From Cryptomeria japonica (Eukaryota > Streptophyta > Pinopsida > Cupressales > Cupressaceae): 64,000 bases of DNA. The position numbers and the translations under genes are program-made. The stretch is from NCBI RefSeq assembly GCF_030272615.1, contig NC_081415.1, forward strand, positions 187,423,770-187,487,769, given 5' to 3'. Shown here in pieces: positions 1 through 10,362 of the stretch (position 1 is the first letter of the stretch; every line of letters begins with the position of its first letter). The notes under the pieces were generated by a model. That model saw only the letters and a program-made list of their open reading frames with translations. It was not told the DNA's origin and did not search any database.

Positions 1-74
1 TATTGTCCAGGGCATTTTCATTATTGTTCTTTGAAACAACACTTAAAATCACATTGTCTGAAAGAGGGGCAAAA
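1..74 (+). other. 3' end of an LTR retrotransposon with polypurine tract
   Basis: The window opens in the 3' untranslated end of an LTR element. A purine-rich run, AAAGAGGGGCAAAA at 61-74, lies directly against the TGTAGACACC start of an LTR. This is the arrangement expected for the polypurine tract that primes plus-strand DNA synthesis. The preceding text (a TTTGAAAC run, then TGTCTGAAAGAGGGGC) resembles the 3' ends of the Tat-lineage elements at 54.7, 63.4 and 41.3 kb, so this is probably a related gypsy family. The rest of the element lies upstream of the window. Confidence 0.7.
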
Positions 75-1345
75 TGTAGACACCTAAAAATGGTCAACGC
101 TTGCGGAGTCATACTTTAACATTTGCGCATTGCCTTATTTTAGGTTTTTGCGTAGCATTAACATTTCTCCTATGTCACGCACTTGATCTTTTTCATTTGC
201 GAACATCGAGTCATTCTTCTACACTCTTCATTTGTCTCGCTTTCAAATTTGGTCTTGTCGACAACAATCTTCAATCATGATTTTGGGTCGATCTTTGTCC
301 TTTTGTCAATCTTGTCATATTGCGATCGATTCGTCATCGATCCTTGTCCTTTTCAATCATGTCAATTTGGTCAATTTGTCATTGATTTTTGTCAACCAAT
401 CTCAATCAAATCATTTATCAACACTGGTCATTTATCAATTCAAAATCATGATCGAATCAATATCAACGATCCTTTGTCAAGACCTAATTGTCGTCCTTGT
501 ATTTCTAATTCATCTTCCAAGGTTTTATGATTTATTCATTTAATCTTGTTTGGCATTTTCCCTCTAGGTTAAATAATTTATTTATTTATCCTAAGTCTTC
601 TTGTCACAATTAAATGTTTATTTAATTGGCTAATTATTCCTCTTTGTGAATTAATTAATAAATGACAAATTATTAATTAATTTACCTAATTTCTAATTTC
701 ATTATTTCCTCATTTCCTAATTTCTTATTTTTCTAATTCTTAATTTCAATTTCCTCCTATTTCTCTCCAAAATTCATGGAAATGACATGTCAATTTGTCA
801 TAAATTTGTCATAATTGACAATCAATCAATTTTGACATAGAAGTTGTCATAATTTGTCATAAATTATCAATCAACAAATTGTGCATAGAAAGTGCATAAT
901 TTGTCATAATTTGTCATATTGATTTGCAATTTCCATTTGAATTGGATCATGCTAATCTTGTCATTTCTCCAATTTCTCTATAAATTGGATGATTTTCTAC
1001 AATCAAGCGCTAATTTTTGGCGAATCCTTAATCAGACTATTGAATTTACAGTTCGAGTATTCTTGTGTCAAAGTCAATCTTGCTTTCACAATTAGGTGTA
1101 TGCACTTGAAGGTGAGATCCACAACAAACCTATTTGGAGAAGAAAGAAGAACAATGGAGCCACATGAAGGAGCATTCAAATCACACCTTTAGTTTGCTTA
1201 ATTTCTAGTTTTGAATGTTTTTTTTATTTCATGTCTCTATTGAGTGTTGTTTAGGATAGATCATTGCAGTTATGCTTTCGTGATTGAGCTAAATTGATTG
1301 TTATGTTTATATTGGTTGTGATGATTTCCTATTTCCTATGCTACA
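75..1345 (+). mobile_element. LTR of a gypsy-like element (3' LTR, 1,271 bp)
   Basis: The unit begins TGTAGACACC and ends GCTACA, so TGTAG and CTACA form 5-bp inverted termini. It follows a polypurine tract, which makes it the 3' LTR of a plus-strand element. The first 370 bp are repeated on the opposite strand at 1346-1719, which fixes both the family and the right-hand boundary: the second copy resumes immediately after CTACA. The middle (about 780-930) is rich in AATTTGTCATA-like short repeats. No long protein is expected here; the open frames at 183-543 are LTR sequence. Confidence 0.8.
979..985 (+). promoter_or_regulatory. TATA box of the LTR promoter
   Basis: TATAAAT stands in the downstream part of the LTR at 75-1345, about 360 bp before its end. 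LTR promoters of plant elements usually carry such a box, with transcription starting some 30 bp downstream. The role is inferred from position only. Confidence 0.45.
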
Positions 1346-1719
1346 TTAATTGAATTGATAAATGACCAGTGTTGATAAATGATTTGATTGAGATTGGTTG
1401 ACAAAAATCAATGACAAATTGACCAAATTGACATGATTGAAAAGGACAAGGATCGATGACGAATCGATCGCAATATGACAAGATTGACAAAAGGACAAAG
1501 ATCGACCCAAAATCATGATTGAAGATTGTTGTCGACAAGACCAAATTCGAAAGCGAGACAAATGAAGAGTGTAGAAGAATGACTCGATGTTTGCAAATGA
1601 AAAAGATCAAGTGCGTGACATAGGAGAAATGTTAATGCTACGCAAAAACCTAAAATAAGGCAATGCGCAAATGTTAAAGTATGACTCCGCAAGCATTTGA
1701 CCATTTTTAGGTGTCTACA
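1346..1719 (-). mobile_element. LTR fragment, same family, opposite strand
   Basis: Read on the minus strand from 1719, this begins TGTAGACACC and follows the LTR at 75-1345 almost base for base for about 370 bp. It stops exactly where that LTR ends. The simplest reading is that the plus-strand element inserted into this minus-strand LTR, so the rest of the minus copy lies left of the window. The sequence before its start (plus-strand 1720-1735) is not a polypurine tract, so it was a 5' LTR or a solo LTR. Confidence 0.75.
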
Positions 1720-1878
1720 AATAACATTAAATGGCTGAGTAATTATGTTTTAGTTGAAATTGAAAATAAAATATTTTATTTTAGGAGAACTCACACTATT
1801 CCCTATCATATTTTAGACTCTCAATTTTGTTAGTAGTGGTTTGATGTCTTTGGACCTGATCATTGCATTTCTTTAGTT

Positions 1879-2616
1879 ACGTTTGCCAGCCTACTCCTAG
1901 CCTGTGCCAAAATGGGAGCTTTGGAACAGGGTATGGACATCCATCAAAGCCTAAAAGATAGAGGAATTTTGTTAGATGTAGTTACAACTGCACAAAATGG
2001 ATTTGTTGAGAAGGCTTTAGAAACTTTCAAGCAAATGCAATCGGCAGGTGTAAAGCCAAATTCCACGACCATTGCTACTATCCTCCCTGCTTGTGCCAAA
2101 ATGGGAGATTTGGAACAGGGTATGGACATTCATTGAACCATAAAGGATAGAGAAATTTTGTCAGATGTTGTAGTTGTAACTGCCTTGGTAGACATGTATG
2201 CAAAATGTGGAAGCATAGACAAGGCACGTGAACTATTTGATAGAATGCCTAAAAGAAATGTTGTCTCGTGGACTGCAACGATTGCTGGATATGCACAAAA
2301 TGGATTTGTCGAAAAGGCTTTAGACACTTTCAAGCAAATGGAATTGGAAGGCATAAAGCCAAATTCCACAACCTTTGCTAGCATCCTCCCTGCCTGTGCA
2401 AAAATGGGAGCTTTGGAACAGGGTATGGACATCCATCAAAGAATAATGGATAGAGGAATTTTGTTAGGTGTTGTACTTGCAAATGCCCTGCTTGACATGA
2501 ATGCAAAATGTGGAAACATGGACAAGGCTCGTGAATTGTTTGATACAATGCCGCAAAGAGATGTGATCTCATGTGAACAATCAACACACGTGTATACGGG
2601 AGGAAGGGACTGCTGA
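1879..2616 (+). pseudogene. Pentatricopeptide repeat (PPR) protein, PLS class, pseudogene fragment
   Basis: PLS-class PPR proteins bind organelle RNA and act in editing or processing in mitochondria or chloroplasts. One frame from 1879 to 2616 encodes typical units: ACAKMGALEQGMDIH, DMYAKCGSIDKARELFD, MPKRNVVSWTATIAGYAQNG and FVEKALDTFKQM. The frame is broken by a TGA at 2134-2136 just after a DIH motif. The first unit also lacks about 37 residues: it jumps from GILLDVV to TAQNGF, omitting the DMYAKCG to WTATIAGY stretch, and stays in frame. This looks like recombination between neighbouring repeats. There is no start codon, targeting peptide or complete E/DYW tail; the 3' end leaves the family consensus after MPQRDVIS. 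It is a dead fragment of a large family; the exact parent gene cannot be named. Confidence 0.85.
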
Positions 2617-2857
2617 TACCAAATCGAATGCTCACTCCTCAATCATAGTTCTATGGTTTTACGAGATTAAACTAGGACAATTAACCACCACATGTATATT
2701 TTTTGCAACATGAAATTAAAAACTAGGGCAATTTGAATCTACCTCCTACGTGGGATTGCCTTCAATGCGGGTTTGATGTTCTTGGGGGTTGAAGTCGCCA
2801 CAGATGCCTACGCGGGATTGCAATTCATAAATGAATTCCCTGCCTCTTTTTTAATTT

Positions 2858-4770
2858 TGTAATGGCCGCTGTCATCGGAATCACGATGAACTCAAGCACT
2901 TTTTTGAAAAAAAGAAAATTCTCATTGCTAATGCCTTCTTCGTCGAAACCAAATGGGTAATTTCCATCAAAACTACAACGAATGCGAGCATTTTTTCAAA
3001 AAAAATCAAATTTGGCCACAATATACCTTCTCCGTCAGAAACCTCAGTCGAAAATCTAGTCCAAATGTATTAGTGTAACTTAGATCATTTAGAAAACTTG
3101 ATTGACTTTTATGTTTAAATCAATATGGGAAAAGATTGTCTCTACCGGTTATCACCTATGCAAGTTTTAATTTCTGTATTTGCTTTTGCTTAAGTAATGG
3201 CAAGCCTTGCTTTGTTTGATTGGACCCTATTGTATGGATTGATTTGGGGTACCTATTTTTGTCCTCAGTATCAAGTTTGACTGTTGTTTAGTGGTAGTGT
3301 TGTAAATGGTCATATCCTTTATGCAGGTGTCGAATGATGTTTGGTGGTTGACCATAGCTGGCTAGGTCTCTAGTTAGAGTATCGTCTGTCAATGCACCTC
3401 ATATGAAGTCGTGTTTGACCAAATGGTTGTTCCCTCCATTTTGAACTCTATTGCTTGACCATGTGCATTTCTTGGTTTTTTGAGTTCGTTTGAGTATAGT
3501 CTAGTGTTGTAAGGGAAAGTGGCTTTCGATTGGGGGTTGCACCCAAAGTGGTTGCTAGGTAACCCATCAAAAGTGTGTCTAATAAGTGATAACCTTATAG
3601 TATATTGGAGAGTTAGTTAATGAATCACTAAGTAAGATAATTGTGCCTCACACATGGGATGAGTGCTAACACAAACTCGACATGCAGTGAGAAGGCCTGA
3701 AATGGCAAACCATCATCCTTGTCTTCACGAAAGGATGTGTGGGTCCACATGAGGCTTGGATGGGCTGGAGGTTTGGAATAGGTTGCTAGGGTAACCCAGT
3801 GGATGGGGCCAGAACCTATGAAGACCTGCCATGGTAACCATACCAGGTTGTGTGATGACACTTATCCCCTACGTTCGGTAGTGTGTTGTTGTGTTGTCTT
3901 GATAGGATCACTTTTGTGGAGTTGTCTTGTTGCTTATGCCCTTGTGAGTACTTGATATCATGCTAGACCTTGGGTTGTGATGACTTAGTTTTGCAGATGC
4001 TCCAGTGGAACTATGTATTTGCTTCTATTATGTTCAGTTGGATCCTTTCCTATTCAGGGATCATTTATGTATTTATTTGACCGATGTGGTTGTTTGTATA
4101 TTGGTTATGTTCACCTTGACGGCAAGGTTGTAAATGATGTGAACCTTACGCATTCTTATCTTATTTAATGATTAGAGGGGTCTTATAGTTGAGCAGACCC
4201 GGAGATGTAGCCCTCTAGGGGTGAACTCCAATATCAATTTGGTGTTATGTGATGCTTATGTTCTTATGTTTCCTGTTTAGTTTTAGCATGTATGGATGAC
4301 ATTATGTTAGAATGTATAAAGTGGATAAGATGAAAGTAATCGTAAATGCATGTATGTAGTCATCTTTTAAATGCAGTAAATTGGATTATGAAAGAATGTA
4401 AATTAGAATAATGGGATATATTCAGTTATTGTTAAGGAAATTAAGTATGCATGGAGAGATCTTATTAGTTTATGATGAAATTCAAGTGTGTTTTAAATTA
4501 GATGCATGGCTTATATTTTAATGAAAGCTTGAACGTAAGGTATGAATAAATCTTAATGGATGAACCTTATCATGTGATCTATATATGTGGAATTAAGTAA
4601 TCACGTTGGGAAACTCTTTAGGTGTTAGTTGATGTCTTCTGCTGTGTAACCTGTACTTTGATATCTCGTTGTATCATTGTGTTGTGTTTAATTTCAAAAA
4701 AAGAATTTATTTGCACTCTATTCTTGTGTTTTAGCTTAATCCCTTTGGGGTTTCCTGGCGGGGCATTACA
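2858..4770 (+). mobile_element. Candidate solo LTR (1,913 bp), orientation uncertain
   Basis: TGTAATG at 2858-2864 and CATTACA at 4764-4770 form 7-bp inverted termini, as LTRs do. The right end (CTGGCGGGGCATTACA) abuts the dispersed repeat that starts at 4771. Flanking pentamers are aattt (left) and aatta (right), four of five matching. If read on the minus strand, the end starts TGTAATGCCCCGCC, a form I associate with gypsy LTRs of conifers; this is recollection, not a search. There is no coding potential. The 2617-2857 stretch to its left holds nothing I can name. Confidence 0.35.
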
Positions 4771-5546
4771 AATTACATTTGATTAAATTCAAAGAATTAA
4801 TGATATTTCTGTTTTCTAGAACTCACAAAAGCATTTAACTAGAAACTAATTGATTCATTAAAAATGTTTATGAAAAAAAAGGCCATTAAATTAAAACATG
4901 CAATTAGATGTAACATACAACACAAATAGATTCTAGAATCACCTTTATTTTCGATGTGAATTTATATAGGGTCACACAGTACATACCTCATACTCAATTC
5001 AAGTACAATAAGGGATGACATATAGACAAGGACCAATGTGATATCTCTAAAATAACCACCATTGGTAAATAACTCAAACCTACCAATTTAGGTGGAGAAA
5101 TATCATATACCTAAACCCTAAAAGAAAATGTCAAGTGTACATATTCAATATATAGTAAATGAAGCAATGCATACACACCCAATGGGTTACAATATTACAA
5201 ACATCAAATAAAGATGGAAATATGATCATCTAATATATCTTAAAATACATAAAACATGATGTTAAATATAAATATCTCTAGTAAAGGAATACGTGCACAG
5301 TATAGGCAATGAAAAATGTAGGTGTTGGTTCTTCAGGTGCTACCAATTGCAATAAACCCGATTAGGTAGGTCTCAACAAAGAGATTCCCTATCATTGCAA
5401 CCAATGCCTAAAAGACTTGTTGACCACCCCTTGCAGCCATAAACAAACCCTTAGTCACTAATAAGGTCAAGGGTCTAGGAACCCTACAAAAACATCCCTT
5501 ATTAGCAATGGTGCCCATTGTTGAAAGTTGGTATAAGAATAATATG
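4771..5546 (+). repeat. Dispersed repeat, copy 1
   Basis: This stretch is repeated, with scattered mismatches, at 21687-22402. Both copies start AATTACATTTGATTAAATTC and end AATAATATG. Copy 1 has about 55 bp (near 5065-5120) that copy 2 lacks. There is no coding frame of note, and neither TIRs nor LTR termini are evident. It is an unclassified interspersed repeat, or part of a longer one. Confidence 0.75.
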
Positions 5547-6420
5547 TGGGTAAGTGCACCAAGATGGTGTGAAAAAAGTGGGGTATAAGTGGACACTTTT
5601 TTTCTTTCTGAAATCAGGTAAACCTAAACTTGGAGGAGAAAGTTGAGAGTCATCCACTCAAGATATGAAGATACTCAAAGAACAAAGATTGCAGTACTCT
5701 GAATCTAGTTTCCAAACTACTAATTTTTTTCAAAATTGGATAAGATTAAGGGGTTCAAATCCTTCATGCACAAAAAATAGACCCTTGTTTTTTTTGAAAA
5801 CATAACATAGTGTATGACGTGCGCATCCAAAAAGTCATAGTTAGATTTAGTATTTTGACAAATCCTTTGGCAAAAAGATAGGTAAGAGTGAGCACTAGAA
5901 GGTGCGTATTTTTTTGCAATTTTTTGTTGAGTATTTTGGTTTTTATGATTTTTTCATTCGAGCACATCCTTAAAATCGAGTACTTGTTCGTGCATGAAGC
6001 ATAACTTGCACCAAAACAATAGAAAATGGATTTTTTTTTAAAATTGTAAAGAATCAAGTGCACTACAATATTATATAAAGTTTTTAAATTTTGGCTAAGT
6101 AGATCAAAAGTTATTAAAAAAATGGCACACATGTCTCTGAGAACTATGGAGAGACTAGTAAAAGAAATTCAATAATAATATGTTATTGTTGCTCAAATTT
6201 TAAAAAAATTATATGGTTAGAAAGATCAGAAGATGGGTGAAAATATGGTGGCAATTTTAGAAATACCCACTTGATGAAGTGTAAACCTTATGATGACAAA
6301 TTCAAGAAACCAAGTTCATAAAACAAAACACATCAAAAATGAGTGAAATGGAGGGAAATCAAACTTCCAAACCGCAGCTTTGTCATCCAAGCCTATTCAC
6401 AAGCCTAAATAGATAAGAGC
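5547..6420. other. Unannotated AT-rich stretch
   Basis: I see no gene here. A 122-codon minus-strand frame (5764-6132) has the composition of random AT-rich DNA and no recognisable motif. Poly-T runs are frequent. Confidence 0.5.
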
Positions 6421-6507
6421 GTGTACGGGGTTTCTTTTGAATAAGAAATGTGTATGGGGTTTCTTTTGAATAATAAATGTGTATGGGGTTTTATTTGAAT
6501 AAGCAGC
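6421..6507 (+). repeat. Tandem repeat, three 29-bp units
   Basis: Units at 6421-6449, 6450-6478 and 6479-6507 share GTGTATGGGGTTTCTTTTGA followed by ATAA(T/G)AAAT. Units 1 and 2 differ at two positions. The third is more diverged at its end. It is a short minisatellite with no known function. Confidence 0.85.
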
Positions 6508-6595
6508 CGGTATGCGATTCTAAGGAGAAAATATCGCATACGCAATTCTTCCTTTGATACTATAACATAAAGAAATTAATGTGTATGTTTAAAAT

Positions 6596-6800
6596 GTGTG
6601 TGTGTGCATACATATATGTATATATGTATATGTGTATATATACACACACATATGTATGTATGTAATATGTATATAATATACAGTGTATGATGTATATATA
6701 CATATATGTATGTTTATAATATATTAATATATATATATATGTATGTATGTATGTGTGCTATCTTTTGATATTTTATGTGTATTATATGTATATATGTATG
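6596..6800. repeat. TA/TG/CA compound microsatellite
   Basis: Alternating purine-pyrimidine runs of TATATG, TGTGTG and TACACA type fill this stretch, with TATGTATG blocks. This is ordinary simple-sequence DNA. Confidence 0.85.
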
Positions 6801-6849
6801 TACATGTATATTGATATATGCCTTTTGATATCTTATTGTACATTGTATT

Positions 6850-7535
6850 CCTCTCTCTCTCTCTCTCTCAGGACCCCACATAACACCTAATGACATCATG
6901 TAAGGTCCTTTAGCACAAATATGACCCCTTAAGACCATATGATGTTCTAACACATGTGAGGCCCCATTATGACCCTGCATGACCCCCAATGATGCCATAT
7001 GACCCCTTCGGACTATGTATGATATATTAAGTGTTGTAACACATGCCTGGCTCAATTAGGACCTCACGTGACCATTAATGACATCATGTGACATCTCTTC
7101 CTCCCACCCCATCTCCCTGCCTCCATAAGTTATTCCCCTCTCCCTCCCTCCCTCCCTCCCTCACTCCCTTCCTCCCCCATCTCTCTCTCTCTCTCAAATA
7201 ACACCACATGACCCTTTAGGAGTATATGATGTCCTAAGGGGTCAAGATGACAAGATTGAATTATGGTGTCGTAAGGTGGCAAGATGAACCTTTATTACAA
7301 TATAAAAAGCAGTACCAATATTGCTTACAATAATAACAAACCAACATTCTCCCCCTCTCTCCATTCCTCCATACCCCATCCCCCTCTCTCTCTCTCCTTT
7401 AGGACCCCACATAACACCTAATGATATCAAGTGACCCCTTAGCACACCACATGACCCTTTAGGAGCATGTGATGTCCTAAGGGGTCATATGGTGTCCTAA
7501 GGTGGCAAGATGAACCATTATTACAATATAAAAAG
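6850..7535. repeat. CT tract and GACCCC-rich degenerate repeat
   Basis: A (CT)10 run at 6850-6869 is followed by degenerate units around ATGACCCCTTAGGAC, CATATGATGTCCTAA and CCCCACATAACACCTAATGA; the last phrase occurs near 6873 and again near 7406. A CCCT tract lies at 7141-7162. The phrase AAGGTGGCAAGATGAAC occurs at about 7273 and 7502. This repeat is interrupted at 7536 and resumes at 9591. Confidence 0.65.
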
Positions 7536-9590
7536 TGTAAGGAAAGAAATGCGCAGAAAACGCTCTCCTAACGTCAATTCTAAGGGGATATGCAAGCAAG
7601 GAAGTATTTTAATTCTTTTTGCAATACATTAAGATAAACACAGACAGAAGATTAGGATTAACTAGACATAATAACACCAGAGAAAGACATCAGATATACG
7701 TGGGAAAACCCTTACAAGTAAAAAAACCACCACCAAAAGGAGATCCCTTTATTCAGTAAACAACATGGTTACAATAAAGTTAACAGATCTTCTTTTCTGA
7801 TTTTGTTCTCTGAACTCTATCCTGCTCAACCACACAGATCAACCACTGTCCTGGTTACTCACTCTTCACTTCTCAACCTCTCTGGCTTTATACACCCATC
7901 ACACATCAAGAAAGGCAAAACATCTCAAAGTTCCTATCATACTTTAATGATACTCCAAGCCTTCTGCTCTGTGCGACTCTGAGCTTGTCACACGTCACTC
8001 ATCTGCCATTCACTGCTCACTCCTTTTTCTGAGCCAAGACTGCAATGTATTGGTTAAGCATAACTATAATGGAATCCAATGGTCTTCCATCCGTCCATCT
8101 ATGTTTCAGTTTCCTCTGGCCACTCTGACAGTTAGTTGCTCCAACCACCAGGAAGTCTAAGCATCAGTCTGCATTCGTGAGAAATACAATATCCCACATG
8201 CATCAGGAAGTCGGGTCAGTTTGTATTCATATACACCGACAATCTCATCCTTAGTGTCTGAGTGTTCCCATTTTGGATCTCGGTTTGACCTTTCTCCCAC
8301 AGTCGGTCTTCGCTCCATCGGCCATCGGTATAGCTTTCAACCGGTAGAGCCCATTGCCCGATGATACCCGATCACCAAAGGTAACTCCATTGGGTCATCA
8401 ACACAACCTTCCTGCTGTCTCCCCGATCCCTGATCACTCTGAGGATGCCAACACCAAACCATTGGGTCTTCGGCCAAACAATGAACAAGTAATCCCGATC
8501 ATCGAAAGCAACTCCATCAGGTCATTAGGATAACCTCCAACAGATAGACCTGATCTCCCGATAACTAGAGCAGACCTCGTCGGCTCATTCGAACCAACAC
8601 TACAATGTTACCCCGATCACCAATACCAAGAGCACAGACTCATCGGCTCATCAGATCAAGTCCAAAACTGTTATCCTGATCTGCATTGCCAGCCCGATAA
8701 GATGATTTCATCGGGTCATCGGAACATAAAGAAAAATACAATACCGATGAGTGAAACACTCCAAGACTAGGTAGAGCGAGCTCATCGGGACATCGGCATG
8801 ACATTTAGATTGTCAACCTAATAACCTATATGCAACCCGAATGCCAAAAGGTGACTTCATCAGATCATCGGCACACCGTTGCACAACTCATCTCGATAGC
8901 CGATATGCAACTTGAATGCCAGAAGGCGACTCCATCGGATCATCGGCACACTGCTGCACAAGTCATCCCAATAGCCGATATACAACCCGAACGCCAAAAG
9001 GTGGCTTCATCGGATATCGGGACAACTTCAAACTGGAACCTCCGATAGCTGATGACAAGCCCAACTGCTTAAGGTGACTCCATCGAGTTTCGGCATAACA
9101 TCCATAAGGCTCTTCTGATAACCGATAGCACTCTGACAACCCAAGGTGAATCCATTGGGACTTCGGCGTAGCCTTTAGCTTGTTAACCCGATAGCCAATA
9201 TCAACCAAAACCGCATAACACAGCTCCATCGGGTCATCGACACAACTCTCATGAAGTCTTTTCGAAAGCCAAAGTTACTTTGATGACTAAAGTCGACTTC
9301 GTCGGGTCATCAGGATGACTTCAAACCTGCTATGTCGATATGTGAAGCATTTCAACCGAAAGACAACTAACCCATTGGGACTTCAGTGTAACAAATAACA
9401 ACCTCTCCCGATAGCCGATACCAAATCTGAGGAGTCAAGTTTCGTCGGCCAGAGTTGTCCCGATCGGCCTAAGTCACACTGATCAAAAAATGTTCAACAA
9501 CCAAGAAAGTAACACTCTACTGCTCCATTGGTGTAGGCTACTCCGATCAACCCGAATATGGTTAGGAGAATTCGAGGCACATTCCCAACA
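7536..9590. mobile_element. 2,055-bp TG...CA insertion with 5-bp target duplication (probable solo LTR)
   Basis: The insert starts TGTAAGGAAAG and ends TTCCCAACA, and is flanked on both sides by AAAAG (7531-7535 and 9591-9595). Outside these, the host repeat is continuous: a second copy at 7302-7314 reads AAAAGCAGTACCA without interruption. TG...CA ends and a 5-bp duplication are the hallmarks of LTR retrotransposon integration. With no internal genes and no second LTR seen, a solo LTR is the best reading. Near 7701 it has ACGTGGGAAAACCC, a phrase often found in plant copia LTRs. Confidence 0.75.
8340..9420. repeat. Degenerate 75-bp minisatellite inside the insertion
   Basis: About fourteen diverged units share TCCATCGGGTCATCGGCAC and CCCGATAGCCGATATGCAACC. 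The best preserved ones (8830-9030) keep a 75-bp period. For this reason one frame reads as 25-residue repeats (MQPECQKVTSSDHRHT, then MQLECQKATPSDHRHT). I do not regard that frame as a protein gene. Confidence 0.75.
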
Positions 9591-9664
9591 AAAAGCAGTA
9601 CCAATACTACTTACAAAAATAACAAACCAGCATGGTCCCCCTCTCTCCCTTCCTCCATACCCCA
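9591..9664. repeat. Host repeat resumes after the insertion
   Basis: This is the continuation of the GACCCC-type repeat. It matches 7302-7380 from AAAAGCAGTACCAATA to CCTCCATACCCCATCC. It supplies the right-hand target duplication of the 7536-9590 insert. Confidence 0.75.
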
Positions 9665-9675
9665 TCCATACACAA

Positions 9676-9946
9676 ATTCAACTTGGTAAACAACTTCTTT
9701 ATCTGAAAAATTGGCGGCAAGCCTCGCAAGTTGTTTATAATTGGCAAAAATTTCACTATCACCCACTTTTCTTTTGTAGAGAAAATTCAGAAGCACTTTC
9801 AAGCTTTCTCTTCCTACCTCCTCCACTATCACTTCTACTCTTTCATTCTCCATGAAACCTACAACCTGAAACACAATACTTTCTCCTCCCACCTCTTTCA
9901 TTATTATATTTTGTTTACCCATCTCATTATATACCACTTGGAACAT
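9676..9946 (-). pseudogene. Possible BTB/POZ domain fragment
   Basis: On the minus strand from 9946 a frame reads MFQVVYNEMGKQ, then EEVGRESLKVLLNFLYKRKV, then YKQLARLAANFSDKEVVYQ. The order acidic loop, SLK-LLNFLY-KV, then a helix with LARLA-FSDKE resembles the second half of plant BTB/POZ domains, which recruit substrates to CUL3 ubiquitin ligases. The frame then runs into the GACCCC repeat and loses similarity. It is a fragment with no promoter or start context that I trust. The family call rests on pattern memory only. Confidence 0.35.
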
Positions 9947-10362
9947 AATAATCTTGGCCTACTGGGAATATGGACATTGGTCTACTAAGCATTTTTAGGG
10001 ATTAAAGCGTGCATGAGGTTACTGAACATACTGTGTACGTGGTTGTTGAACATACTTTTAGTTTCCCAACAACCTCAATGGCCTCAAAAAAAGTTTTTGA
10101 GGTCGTTGAAGGCCCCGCTGCAACTGTTACTTCACTTTTGTGACAGTTTTATATGTAGAAGTAAGTAAAATTTTTGTTTTACATGATTTCAAATGATTGA
10201 ATTATTGTTCTTATTAGTTTTGTCAATGTTATTGTGATTGTTTAATTGTTTTGATTTAATACAATAATGATAATGCTCAATTTTATGGTTATTTGATTGT
10301 TTAAGAACTTTTATTTACATATATATGTAAACTGATTCTATTTAGGACAACCAGTATTAACA
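9947..10362. other. Unannotated spacer
   Basis: AT-rich sequence with nothing recognisable. It lies just upstream of the transposase-like pseudogene and could contain that element's 5' end, but I see no terminal inverted repeat. Confidence 0.4.

Noticed and set aside
183-543. Overlapping open frames of about 100 codons, repeated on the minus strand at 1341-1610
   Set aside because: They lie in LTR sequence; the repeated frame reflects the duplicated LTR, not a conserved gene.
2612-2621. GCTGATACCA, minus-strand TGGTATCAGC, as an initiator-Met PBS
   Set aside because: Only ten bases fit, the full TGGTATCAGAGCC is not present, and no LTR end lies next to it.
5764-6132. 122-codon minus-strand open frame
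   Set aside because: Composition is that of AT-rich random sequence (Phe/Leu/Lys/Ile), with no motif and no repeat family support.
8830-9048. 72-codon frame with 25-residue internal repeats
   Set aside because: It is a by-product of the 75-bp minisatellite (75 is divisible by three); other units of the array do not keep the frame.
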